Shown: positions 1 through 6,430, counted from the stretch's first letter. The stretch is 6,430 nt of DNA from ECT2AJA-044 sp965658225 (GCA_965658225.1 CBFHRK010000092.1:1-6430); one strand, 5' to 3'. The notes: a model not told the origin generated them from the letters alone. A program made the numbers and translations.

Positions 1-91
1 TTGCATATAGGATGCCCGCCAGCGCTAGGAGTAGCAATTCGAATTTTGCAAACCGAGCTGGTTTTGCGGACTTCTTCATTTTCTTGGCCAT
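1..91 (-). CDS. N-terminus of a probable membrane protein (partial)
   Basis: The minus strand carries an ATG at 89-91 followed by 30 open codons that run off the left edge. The peptide begins MAKKMKKSAKPARFAKF, a lysine- and arginine-rich head, followed by ELLLLALAGILYA, the start of a hydrophobic helix. A basic head before such a helix is typical of the first transmembrane segment or signal anchor of an inner-membrane protein. A second ATG at 77-79 would give a start four codons later and is equally possible; neither has a recognisable ribosome binding site. The gene diverges from the glycosyltransferase pair. A polytopic GT-C glycosyltransferase that uses a polyprenyl-phosphate sugar would fit that neighbourhood, but 30 residues cannot assign a family. 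It is seen to be open and basic-hydrophobic; that it is a gene is inferred from this and from the promoter candidate upstream. Confidence 0.6.
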   Translation of the reverse strand, partial: MAKKMKKSAKPARFAKFELLLLALAGILYA

Positions 92-111
92 GGAATCGTT
101 TTGATCAGGTA

Positions 112-142
112 CGAAAATAGTTTTTTTAGACGGTGCCTCAAA
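112..142 (-). promoter_or_regulatory. Candidate Bacteroidota-type promoter for the leftward gene
   Basis: Read on the minus strand, TTTG (plus positions 139-142) is followed after exactly 19 bases by TATTTTCG (plus positions 112-119). The known Bacteroidota promoter has TTTG at -33 and TAnnTTTG at -7, separated by about 19 bases. The match is complete except for one C in place of T in the -7 box. Transcription would start near 105, leaving a short leader before the ATG at 91 or 79. The region is A/T-rich, so chance matches are possible. On the plus strand only a poorer -7-like box, TACCTTTA at 165-172, precedes the GT2 gene. Confidence 0.35.
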
Positions 143-187
143 AGTTGGTTGCGCTTGGATTTTTTACCTTTACCGAAATTTTCACTT

Positions 188-1117
188 ATGAATCTATCGG
201 TTGTTGTGCCGGTTATGGACGAAGAAGGTAATGTAGCGGAGCTCCACAGAGAAATTGTGGATGTTTGCGTCGCCAATAACTACACCTACGAAGTCATTTT
301 CGTCGACGATGGATCGTCGGACAAAACGGTTGATATCATAAAAACGTTGAGTCCGGTAAAGCTCATTGAACTGCGTCGGAATTTTGGCCAAACGGCCGCA
401 ATGGACGCTGGAATAAAAGCGGCACAATACGATTTCGTGGTCACTATGGATGGCGATCGACAAAACGATCCGGCCGACATACCCGCCATGCTCGACTTCG
501 CCGTTGCGCAAAAGCTCGATGTAGTGAGCGGATGGCGAAAAAATCGCAAGGATACCTTCATGAAACGATTTGTTTCACGAGGGGCCAATCGTTTGCGAAA
601 ATTGATGATCAATGACGGTATACACGATAGTGGCTGTTCGTTGAAAGTTTATCGACGCGATTGCTTTAAAGGGATCTCTTTGTACGGCGAAATGCACCGA
701 TTTATACCGGCTATCTTGAAGATTAAAGGATACAAGGTTGGAGAAATTGTAGTAAATCATAGAGCTCGGACCGCTGGCGTTACCAAATACAATTGGCGCC
801 GGACCTTGAAAGGCCTTATCGATATGATTTCCGTATGGTTTTGGAATAAGTATTCTGTTCGGCCGCTCCACCTACTCGGTGGGATTGGCATATCGGCCAT
901 GCTGCTTAGCTTGCTCTCGGGAGCTTATACCGTTTTTGAATACATCATGGGGCAAAGCATGTCGGATTCCGCTTGGCCAATGATGACCATGTTCTTATTC
1001 CTAGGTGGGTTACAGCTTTTTATTTCGGGTTTACTCGCCGATATTTTGATTAAGAATTACTTCGAAACCACAAAAGATCACAGTTACAGTATTGCCCAAA
1101 TTACCGACAACGATTAA
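188..1117 (+). CDS. GT2 family glycosyltransferase, DPM1/GtrB-like (polyprenyl-phosphate sugar synthase type)
   Basis: The product has 309 residues. It likely transfers a sugar from a nucleotide sugar to a polyprenyl phosphate at the cytoplasmic face of the inner membrane. The GT-A fold is plain: SVVVPVMDEEGNV at residues 4-16, the nucleotide-binding FVDDGSSDKT at 38-47, LRRNFGQTAAMDAG at 62-75, and the metal-binding MDGDRQNDP at 87-95 with D88 and D90 as the DxD pair. Two hydrophobic helices follow at about 228-252 and 263-287, as in GtrB, ArnC and DPM1-like bacterial enzymes, and about 310 residues is the usual length. The frame is open back to an ATG at 101, but those 29 extra residues are basic, unlike the family, and overlap the divergent promoter region. 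The ATG at 188 puts the first beta strand right at the N-terminus, as in homologues. The downstream GT4 gene overlaps its end, so the two form an operon. The sugar and the lipid acceptor cannot be read from the sequence. Confidence 0.93.
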   Translation: MNLSVVVPVMDEEGNVAELHREIVDVCVANNYTYEVIFVDDGSSDKTVDIIKTLSPVKLIELRRNFGQTAAMDAGIKAAQYDFVVTMDGDRQNDPADIPAMLDFAVAQKLDVVSGWRKNRKDTFMKRFVSRGANRLRKLMINDGIHDSGCSLKVYRRDCFKGISLYGEMHRFIPAILKIKGYKVGEIVVNHRARTAGVTKYNWRRTLKGLIDMISVWFWNKYSVRPLHLLGGIGISAMLLSLLSGAYTVFEYIMGQSMSDSAWPMMTMFLFLGGLQLFISGLLADILIKNYFETTKDHSYSIAQITDND

Positions 1118-2213
1118 AAAACGGGTACTAATACTCAACTATGAATTCCCCCCGTTAGGGGGCGGCGCTGCGAATGCTACTTATTATTTATTGAAGGAAT
1201 TCGGCCTTCGGCCCGATTTGGAGGTTACGCTCATTACGTCTTCGATAAATGAGGAACGGGTTGAGTCGTTTGCTGAAAATTGTACGATTCATTATTTGGA
1301 TATCGGTAAAAATGGAAACATCCATTATCAGAGTCAGGCCGATCTATTAAAATACTCCTGGAAGGCCTATCGTCGATCCAAAGAACTTATTCGACAGAAT
1401 GAATTTGACGTGGTCCATGCTTTTTTTGGCATACCCTGTGGTTTCATAGCCATGAATCTCGGTCTGCCGTACATAGTATCCCTAAGGGGAAGTGATGTCC
1501 CCTTTTACAACAGCAGATTCTATTGGCAAGACAAAGTCCTTTTTAAGCGTCTTAGCAGGCTTATTTGGCGAAAAGCCAAGCATGTGGTAGCTAACTCATC
1601 TGGACTAGCGCAATTAGCTGTTAAAAGCGCCAATAAGCAAACTGTGAGCATTATCCCTAATGGTATAGATACTGATGCCTTTCAATCAGCACATCCCGGT
1701 AATAAGGAGGGATCAATTCAAATCATTAGCACGGGACGGTTAATTCCTAGAAAAGGATATGACTTATTGATTGAAGCAATGAAGGGAATTCCTGAATTAA
1801 GTGCTCGAATTATTGGTGATGGTCCTGAAAAGGAACGCTTGAAAAAATTGGCCGAAGAATTAAATGTTCAGATCGAATTTCTCGGATCCTTGGATCATAA
1901 AGATATACCCAGTTTGCTTTCGAAAGCAGATTTGTTTGTTCTACCCTCTTTCAACGAAGGAATGAGTAATGCGGCCCTTGAAGCTTTGGCCGCGGGTTTA
2001 CCCGTCGTATTGACCGATGTGGGCGGAAGTATGGAGCTCATTGATCGCAATGGCTGGATTATCGATCCTCATTCTGTTGATCAACTTCGTGCAGCCTTAA
2101 AAGAAGCACTTTTAAAGAAAGATTCTCTTCAAGATCTCGGTGACCAATCCAGGCGAATTGCTCAGACGATGAGTTGGACCAACGTTGCGAACGCCTACTT
2201 CGAGCTTTATTAG
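1092..2213 (+). CDS. GT4 family glycosyltransferase (GT-B fold)
   Basis: A 373-residue cytoplasmic glycosyltransferase, probably retaining, that uses a nucleotide-sugar donor to build a glycan or glycolipid. The N-terminal acceptor domain shows LILNYEFPPLGGGAA at about 13-27, with the glycine loop typical of the family, and HAFFGIPCGF at 109-118. VVANSS at 165-170 and IIPNGID at 187-193 mark the run into the donor domain. There, STGRLIPRKGYDLLIEA (213-229) and the E-x7-E motif NEGMSNAALEA (288-298, E289 and E297) bind the donor. GLPVVLTDVGG (302-312) follows. Length is normal and no damage is seen. The start is unusual: no ATG lies near the first strand. TTG at 1092 gives a 26-base overlap with the GT2 gene. 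ATT at 1113 would give a more family-like I/M-KKRVLILNYEFPP start overlapping the GT2 stop codon. Coupled translation with the GT2 gene is likely. Donor and acceptor are unknown. Confidence 0.92.
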   Translation: MPKLPTTIKKRVLILNYEFPPLGGGAANATYYLLKEFGLRPDLEVTLITSSINEERVESFAENCTIHYLDIGKNGNIHYQSQADLLKYSWKAYRRSKELIRQNEFDVVHAFFGIPCGFIAMNLGLPYIVSLRGSDVPFYNSRFYWQDKVLFKRLSRLIWRKAKHVVANSSGLAQLAVKSANKQTVSIIPNGIDTDAFQSAHPGNKEGSIQIISTGRLIPRKGYDLLIEAMKGIPELSARIIGDGPEKERLKKLAEELNVQIEFLGSLDHKDIPSLLSKADLFVLPSFNEGMSNAALEALAAGLPVVLTDVGGSMELIDRNGWIIDPHSVDQLRAALKEALLKKDSLQDLGDQSRRIAQTMSWTNVANAYFELY

Positions 2214-2285
2214 GGATCCCTTTCCGGAATTCCAATCTATTCGTTAGAATTTAACCTTCTCCCTTTCCGTCACTTAGACCGAATC

Positions 2286-2308
2286 AGAAGGGGCGGTCCC
2301 ACCCTTTT
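2286..2308 (+). terminator. Weak candidate terminator after the glycosyltransferase operon
   Basis: AGAAGGG (2286-2292) can pair with CCCTTTT (2302-2308), using one G-T wobble, around a 9-base loop. It is followed by T, C and TTT. It lies about 70 bases after the GT4 stop, a sensible place for an operon end. The stem is short and the T tract is interrupted, so it may only attenuate; the stronger hairpin at 2426-2455 would catch readthrough. The remaining spacer (2214-2285 and 2309-2425) shows nothing recognisable. Confidence 0.3.
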
Positions 2309-2421
2309 TCTTTAAATCTTTATTCTGCCGCCGCAATAATATGTGGCCCAACACAAATTATCCAGCCCACCTTAAGGGATTCTACCTGGCGATGATCATT
2401 ATTAATTCAGGCTTTTTTAAT

Positions 2422-2455
2422 AAAAAAAAGCCCCCCGATTTCTCGGGAGGCTTTT
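2422..2455 (-). terminator. Intrinsic terminator, probably bidirectional, between convergent genes
   Basis: Arms at 2426-2438 and 2443-2455 form a 13-base-pair stem with a single C-A mismatch and a TTTC tetraloop. On the minus strand the G/C-rich hairpin runs into eight T residues (complement of the A run at 2422-2429), the form expected just 22 bases after the stop of the large repeat gene. On the plus strand the hairpin ends in TTTTCTATTT, so it may also stop transcription arriving from the glycosyltransferase operon. Confidence 0.88.
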
Positions 2456-2477
2456 CTATTTAATCCGTGTGGATTTC

Positions 2478-5400
2478 TTATTTCTGAATAACCAATCTGC
2501 GGTTATCTGATTGTGTTCCGTTGCTGATAACTACGTAGTATACGCCGTTCGCAAGTTCACTTACATCCATTCGTACTTTTCCATCAAGTGCATGTGGCTC
2601 ACTCGCCGTCATTACTACTTGACCCAAGCTGTTTACAACTGAGATCTCAAGAGACATCTCTGTTGTGAAGTTGTATCCTACGTTTACAACATTCGATGTT
2701 GGGTTCGGGAACAAGCTGATGTTCTGTGCAAAGTTTGGCTCTTCAATACCAATTCCTTCAACAAGAACGCTTGTTACAGCCGTACAACCGTTGGCATCCG
2801 TCACTTGTACTGAATAAGTACCAGACGATAAACCTACCGCTGTTTGCGTAAACTGTGCTGGAACACTGTTCCATATGTAGTTATAAGGAGCTGTTCCACC
2901 TGTTGCATTCGCTGTCGCTTGTTGGCTATTTTGAACACTTGAAGCAGTCACTAACAATTCAGTTGGTTCTGAAATCACAACAGAGTTGTTGGCAGTACAT
3001 CCATTAGCATCGGTTACTACTACTGAGTAAGTACCCGCTCCTAAGTTGTTGATGTTTTGCGTATTGTCTCCTGTGTTCCAAGCAATCGTGTAAGGAGGTG
3101 TTCCACCGCTTACATTCAAGCTAGCCGATCCGTCCGTTCCACCGAAGCAGTTCACATTGTTCTGTACAATGCTCGTTGCAATCGCTCCATTCTGTGTTAC
3201 CGTTGCTGAAGCACTTACCGTACATCCGTTGGCATCGGTTACCACTACATTATACGTTCCAGCAACCACGTTCAACAGATCCTCTGTTGCCGCTGAGTTA
3301 CTCCATGCATAGGTATATGGTGCCGTTCCACCCGTTACTGTAAGGTTTACTGTACCTGTTGCATCTCCGAAGCAGTTCACATTGGTAACCACTGTAGAGG
3401 CTGACATTGCTGCCGGCTGACCTACTGTTACACTTGCACTGAACGTACATCCGTTGGCATCGGTAATCACTCCTGAGTAAATACCTGCTGGTACGTTGCT
3501 CAAGTCTTGACTAATTGCTCCGTTACTCCAGTTGTAGCTGTATGGCGCAGTTCCACCCGTTACTGTAATGTCTACAGCTCCGTCGCTTCCTCCGTTACAA
3601 CTTACATTGGTTACAACAGCTCCCGATACAGTGATTCCTGTAGCTGGCTCTGTGATGGTAATGGTTGCACTAATAGTACATCCGTTGGCATCCGTAACAG
3701 TTCCTGTGTACGATCCTGCTGGAACGTTCATTAGGTCTTGAGTCTGTGCTCCGTTACTCCAGTTGTACGAGTAAGGTGCTGTTCCACCAGTAACCGTAAG
3801 GTCAATCATTCCTGTGCTTGCTCCGTTACACAACACATTGGTTGTTACTGCAGAGGCAGCCAAGGCTGATGCTGGTCCAGCTACGGTTACCGTAGCACTG
3901 AAGGTACATCCGGCAGCATCCGTTACCGTTCCGGTATACGACCCTGCTGGTACGTTACTCAAGTCTTCTGTGTTATCTCCGTTACTCCATGAGAAGCTGT
4001 ACGGTGCAGTTCCACCTGTTACCGTGATGTCAACCGCTCCAGTTAAGTCTCCGAAGCAAGCCACATCCGTTACAGAAGCACTCACTGAGATCGGTGCAGA
4101 TGGTCCCGTTACAATGGCACTTGCCGTTGTACTACATCCATTAGCATCCGTAATAATTACTGTATAAGTACCCGGTGCTAAGTTCACGCGGTCTTCACTA
4201 GTGATTCCTCCACCCCAGTTGTACTGGTATGGCATGGTTCCACCTGTTACAGTTACATCTACCGTTCCGTTGTTCGCTCCGAAGCAGTCTACATTCGTAG
4301 CTACCGTCGTTGCTGTCAACGCTCCTGGCTCTGTAATTGTCGCTGAAGCACTCACTTGAGCTCCACATGCGTCGGTTACATTCACAATGTATACGCCTGC
4401 TGGCAAGTTGGTGCGGTCTTCAATACCACTAACACCGTCGCTCCAAGCAATCGTGTAAGGCATTGTTCCTCCGGTGATCGTACTCATGATCATACCGTTG
4501 GCGCCACTGTTACAACTTACATCGTTGGTTACATCAATTGAGATGGCCAATGGTGCAGGCTCGGTAATGGTTACTGAAGCAAAGGCCTCACATCCATTCG
4601 CATCTACTACTGTTACACTATAGGTTCCTGCAGCCAAGTTGGACAAGTCCTCTGTGTTGGCTCCATTACTCCAAGTAATGCTATACGGTGCTGTTCCTCC
4701 ATTAGGATTCAAATCAATGGATCCTGTAGAAGCTCCGTTACAATCAACATCCGTCACTTTCGTTACCGCTGCCAACAACTCAGATGGCTGATCTACTACC
4801 ACACCTTTAATAAAGGTCTGACATCCGTTGGCATCCGTTACCGTTACTTGGTAACCACCAGCAAATAAGTCCATCGCGTTCTGAGTCGTTGCTCCGTTGC
4901 TCCACATGAAGCTGTAAGGAGTCGTTCCACCCGCTACCGCAATGTCAATGAATCCAGTGTTGTCACCGAAGCAAGTAAACACATCTTGTACAGACAATAC
5001 TTGTGCTGATAATCCAGCTCCAGGTCCTGTTATTGTAACTGAGTTACTCGTTGTCGAACATCCGTTGGCATCCGTAACTACCGCTGAGTAGGTAATTCCT
5101 GCAGTCAAGTTATCAATCACAGCCGTGGTTGCTCCGTTACTCCATAAGTATGTGTATGGAGCCGTACCACCTGAGGCAGATACCATCACCATTCCTGTAC
5201 TCGATCCGAAGCAGTCTACATTGTCTACAGAGGCAACAGCCATCAGGCCATTCACGTCACTGATAACAATTCCTGTAATCTCATTCATACATCCGTTTCC
5301 GTCCGTAATAGTTACTCCATACGTTCCCGCAGCAATACCACTCAAATCTTGAGTCGTTGCGCTGAACAATGGATCATTACTGCTCCACAAGTAGCTGTAG

Positions 5401-6430
5401 CTTGGCGTACCACCAGACACGCTGATGTTAATCGCTCCAGTATTCACTCCGTTACAAGTAATATCCGTGGTGCTTACAACACCGCTTACCAATTGTGTTG
5501 GCTCTGTAAGTGTAATACTCAAGAATTCCTCACATCCGTTCGCATCCGTAATCGTTACACTGTTTACTCCTGCAGATAAATTCTGTGGATCTTGTACCAT
5601 AGAACCGTTACTCCAGTTGTAGCTGTAAGGAAGTGTTCCTCCTACTACAAAGATATCAGCCGTTCCATCATTACCACCGAAGCAGCTAATGTTGGTAAAG
5701 GCAATCGGTGATGCGTACAAGGCCGCAAATGGCTCTGTGATCGAGTAGTTATCCGAGATGGTACATCCGTTGGCATCCGTAATAACCACTCCGTAAGCAC
5801 CCACTGCCAATCCTGATGGATTAGGAATATTCATTGTAGTACCTGCAGTCCAAGCATATGTATAAGGTGCTGTTCCACCGCTTACTGTTAAGCTAATGGC
5901 TCCTGTTGCATCTCCTTTACAAAGTACATCAGTTTTCGAAGAAACTAATGACAATCCAGTTGGTGCCGTTACCGTTGCAGAGGCAAATCCTTCACAACCA
6001 TACTTATCATTGATACGCACTGTGTAAACACCCGGCGCCAAGTTGTCTATGTCTTGATCATTTGAGAATTCCGTTCCTGGAACTGGAGCTCCTAAGTACC
6101 AGTAGTATGTGTAAGGTGCCGTTCCTCCCATTGGAGTAAGGTCAATCTCACCATCATTAGCCGTCGTACAAGTAGCATTCGATACTACGGTAGTTCCGCT
6201 CACTGGCATTGGCTCGTATACATCTACTGTAACAGTCGTTGCACACAATCCTGTGGCATCGGTTACTGCTACCGTGTAGCTTCCTGCAAATAATAGACGA
6301 CCATCTACATTCACTCCTGTGCTTGCATCGGTAGCTCCGTTACTCCATAAGAATGTATAAGGAGCAATTCCTCCCGACACACTCGTTACCATCGCAGTGG
6401 CATTAAATCCACCTGGGCAACGAATACTGT
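2478..6430 (-). CDS. Giant SprB-repeat surface adhesin with T9SS C-terminal sorting domain (5' end outside window)
   Basis: The frame stays open from the stop at 2478-2480 to the right edge, giving 1316 visible residues. The first in-window ATG (6392) lies inside a repeat, and residues before it (SIRCPGGFNATA) continue that repeat, so the real start and signal peptide lie beyond 6430. The visible part is sixteen tandem Ig-like units with the SprB-repeat core GGTAPYxYxWSNG...L.AGxYxVxVTDANGC, then a type A T9SS sorting domain (2481-2723). SprB of Flavobacterium johnsoniae is a gliding adhesin built from related repeats, but the same repeat occurs in many other Bacteroidota surface proteins, so adhesion is likely and a gliding role is only possible. 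The product should cross the inner membrane by Sec, leave through T9SS, lose its sorting domain and be attached to the cell surface or released. It is strongly acidic and nearly lysine-free. It is convergent with the glycosyltransferase operon and has its own terminator. The lack of a visible start is the main limit; repeat and sorting-domain calls are firm. Confidence 0.93.
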   Translation of the reverse strand, partial: SIRCPGGFNATAMVTSVSGGIAPYTFLWSNGATDASTGVNVDGRLLFAGSYTVAVTDATGLCATTVTVDVYEPMPVSGTTVVSNATCTTANDGEIDLTPMGGTAPYTYYWYLGAPVPGTEFSNDQDIDNLAPGVYTVRINDKYGCEGFASATVTAPTGLSLVSSKTDVLCKGDATGAISLTVSGGTAPYTYAWTAGTTMNIPNPSGLAVGAYGVVITDANGCTISDNYSITEPFAALYASPIAFTNISCFGGNDGTADIFVVGGTLPYSYNWSNGSMVQDPQNLSAGVNSVTITDANGCEEFLSITLTEPTQLVSGVVSTTDITCNGVNTGAINISVSGGTPSYSYLWSSNDPLFSATTQDLSGIAAGTYGVTITDGNGCMNEITGIVISDVNGLMAVASVDNVDCFGSSTGMVMVSASGGTAPYTYLWSNGATTAVIDNLTAGITYSAVVTDANGCSTTSNSVTITGPGAGLSAQVLSVQDVFTCFGDNTGFIDIAVAGGTTPYSFMWSNGATTQNAMDLFAGGYQVTVTDANGCQTFIKGVVVDQPSELLAAVTKVTDVDCNGASTGSIDLNPNGGTAPYSITWSNGANTEDLSNLAAGTYSVTVVDANGCEAFASVTITEPAPLAISIDVTNDVSCNSGANGMIMSTITGGTMPYTIAWSDGVSGIEDRTNLPAGVYIVNVTDACGAQVSASATITEPGALTATTVATNVDCFGANNGTVDVTVTGGTMPYQYNWGGGITSEDRVNLAPGTYTVIITDANGCSTTASAIVTGPSAPISVSASVTDVACFGDLTGAVDITVTGGTAPYSFSWSNGDNTEDLSNVPAGSYTGTVTDAAGCTFSATVTVAGPASALAASAVTTNVLCNGASTGMIDLTVTGGTAPYSYNWSNGAQTQDLMNVPAGSYTGTVTDANGCTISATITITEPATGITVSGAVVTNVSCNGGSDGAVDITVTGGTAPYSYNWSNGAISQDLSNVPAGIYSGVITDANGCTFSASVTVGQPAAMSASTVVTNVNCFGDATGTVNLTVTGGTAPYTYAWSNSAATEDLLNVVAGTYNVVVTDANGCTVSASATVTQNGAIATSIVQNNVNCFGGTDGSASLNVSGGTPPYTIAWNTGDNTQNINNLGAGTYSVVVTDANGCTANNSVVISEPTELLVTASSVQNSQQATANATGGTAPYNYIWNSVPAQFTQTAVGLSSGTYSVQVTDANGCTAVTSVLVEGIGIEEPNFAQNISLFPNPTSNVVNVGYNFTTEMSLEISVVNSLGQVVMTASEPHALDGKVRMDVSELANGVYYVVISNGTQSDNRRLVIQK
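2481..2723 (-). other. Type A T9SS C-terminal sorting domain
   Basis: The last 81 residues begin NISLFPNPTSNVVNV and continue with VVNSLGQVV, VSELANGVYYVVI and the closing RRLVIQK. These match the type A sorting domain used by T9SS: LFPNP at the start, a central N-x-x-G-Q-x-V turn, L-x-x-G-x-Y-x-V-x-I, and a final strand ending in lysine. The domain folds as a beta sandwich, is recognised by the translocon at the outer membrane and is normally cleaved off during secretion. Unlike the array it has no cysteine and contains the only histidine and lysines seen in the C-terminal half of the protein. A short linker, EGIGIEEPNFAQ, joins it to the last repeat. Confidence 0.93.
2724..6419 (-). repeat. 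Array of sixteen tandem SprB-type units of about 228 bases
   Basis: Counted from the Cys that opens each unit, the units are: R1 6171-6419, R2 5922-6170, R3 5685-5921, R4 5457-5684, R5 5214-5456, R6 4974-5213, R7 4743-4973, R8 4515-4742, R9 4287-4514, R10 4059-4286, R11 3831-4058, R12 3600-3830, R13 3375-3599, R14 3150-3374, R15 2919-3149, R16 2724-2918. A typical unit reads Cys-F/N-G, then GGTAPY, WSNG, L-x-AG, VTDANGC and an EP/GP/QP turn leading to the next unit. R4, R7, R8 and R10-R15 have their two cysteines at positions 1 and 51. R1-R3, R5 and R6 carry extra residues in the loop after the Trp. R16 is shortened and lacks the opening Cys. All units are in frame and uninterrupted. Third codon positions differ widely between units, so most of the array is not freshly copied, apart from short conserved DNA blocks. 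Confidence 0.92.

Noticed and set aside
165..172. TACCTTTA as a -7 box for the GT2 operon
   Set aside because: The last base of TAnnTTTG is wrong, the nearest TTG is only 17 bases upstream, and the leader would be under 10 bases. Too weak to list as a feature.
101..187. In-frame N-terminal extension of the GT2 gene from the ATG at 101
   Set aside because: The 29 extra residues are basic and unlike the family, they precede the first beta strand that normally begins the protein, and they overlap the divergent promoter candidate.
2341..2463. A 40-codon plus-strand open frame in the spacer
   Set aside because: It runs straight through both arms of the strong terminator, and its peptide shows no recognisable motif.
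3507..5622. Several plus-strand open frames of 60-120 codons opposite the repeat gene
   Set aside because: They recur because the minus-strand repeats recur. Their peptides are the antisense of the Ig-like units, with no independent start signals.
2724..6419. Bacteroidota O-glycosylation sites, D-(S/T)-(A/I/L/M/T/V), in the repeat protein
   Set aside because: Reading through the array I found no Asp directly followed by Ser or Thr, so this known motif gives no support for O-glycosylation.
2724..6419. A CRISPR-like or non-coding tandem repeat array
   Set aside because: Spacing is about 228 bases, the whole period is coding in one uninterrupted frame, and conservation follows codons rather than short palindromic repeats.

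Overview
The window looks like a piece of a Bacteroidota chromosome, most likely from the Flavobacteriales or a related lineage. The evidence is a very long surface protein built of SprB-type repeats and ending in a type A sorting domain of the type IX secretion system (T9SS), a combination essentially confined to this phylum. Genes also lack clear Shine-Dalgarno sequences, and one promoter candidate fits the Bacteroidota -33/-7 pattern. No RNA genes, insertion sequences, CRISPR arrays or attachment sites are visible.

Left part (1-2213): a membrane protein gene begins at about 91 on the minus strand and leaves the window at base 1. Diverging from it are two overlapping plus-strand glycosyltransferase genes. 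The first (188-1117) is a GT2 enzyme of the DPM1/GtrB type with two C-terminal membrane helices, which probably charges a polyprenyl phosphate with a sugar. The second (1092-2213) is a cytoplasmic GT4 glycosyltransferase with a clear E-x7-E donor-binding motif. It has no ATG start and must begin at a TTG, or possibly an ATT, inside the end of the first gene. Together they suggest surface polysaccharide, lipopolysaccharide or glycolipid assembly.

Middle part (2214-2477): a 264-base spacer between convergent genes. It holds a weak hairpin just after the glycosyltransferase operon and a strong hairpin with T tracts on both strands, which can end transcription from both sides.

Right part (2478-6430): one minus-strand coding sequence, open through the right edge, so its true start and signal peptide lie outside. 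The visible 1316 residues hold sixteen tandem Ig-like SprB-type units of about 76 residues, then the T9SS C-terminal sorting domain. The expected product is a large, strongly acidic, cell-surface or secreted adhesin. The array is uneven: the six units farthest from the C-terminus vary in loop length, the C-terminal nine full units are nearly isometric, and three adjacent units share private signatures that suggest recent local duplication. The last 726 residues before the middle of the sorting domain contain no lysine and only two arginines.

The two halves are convergent and need not be functionally linked. I see no wholly new system. The most unusual material is the fine structure of the repeat array.
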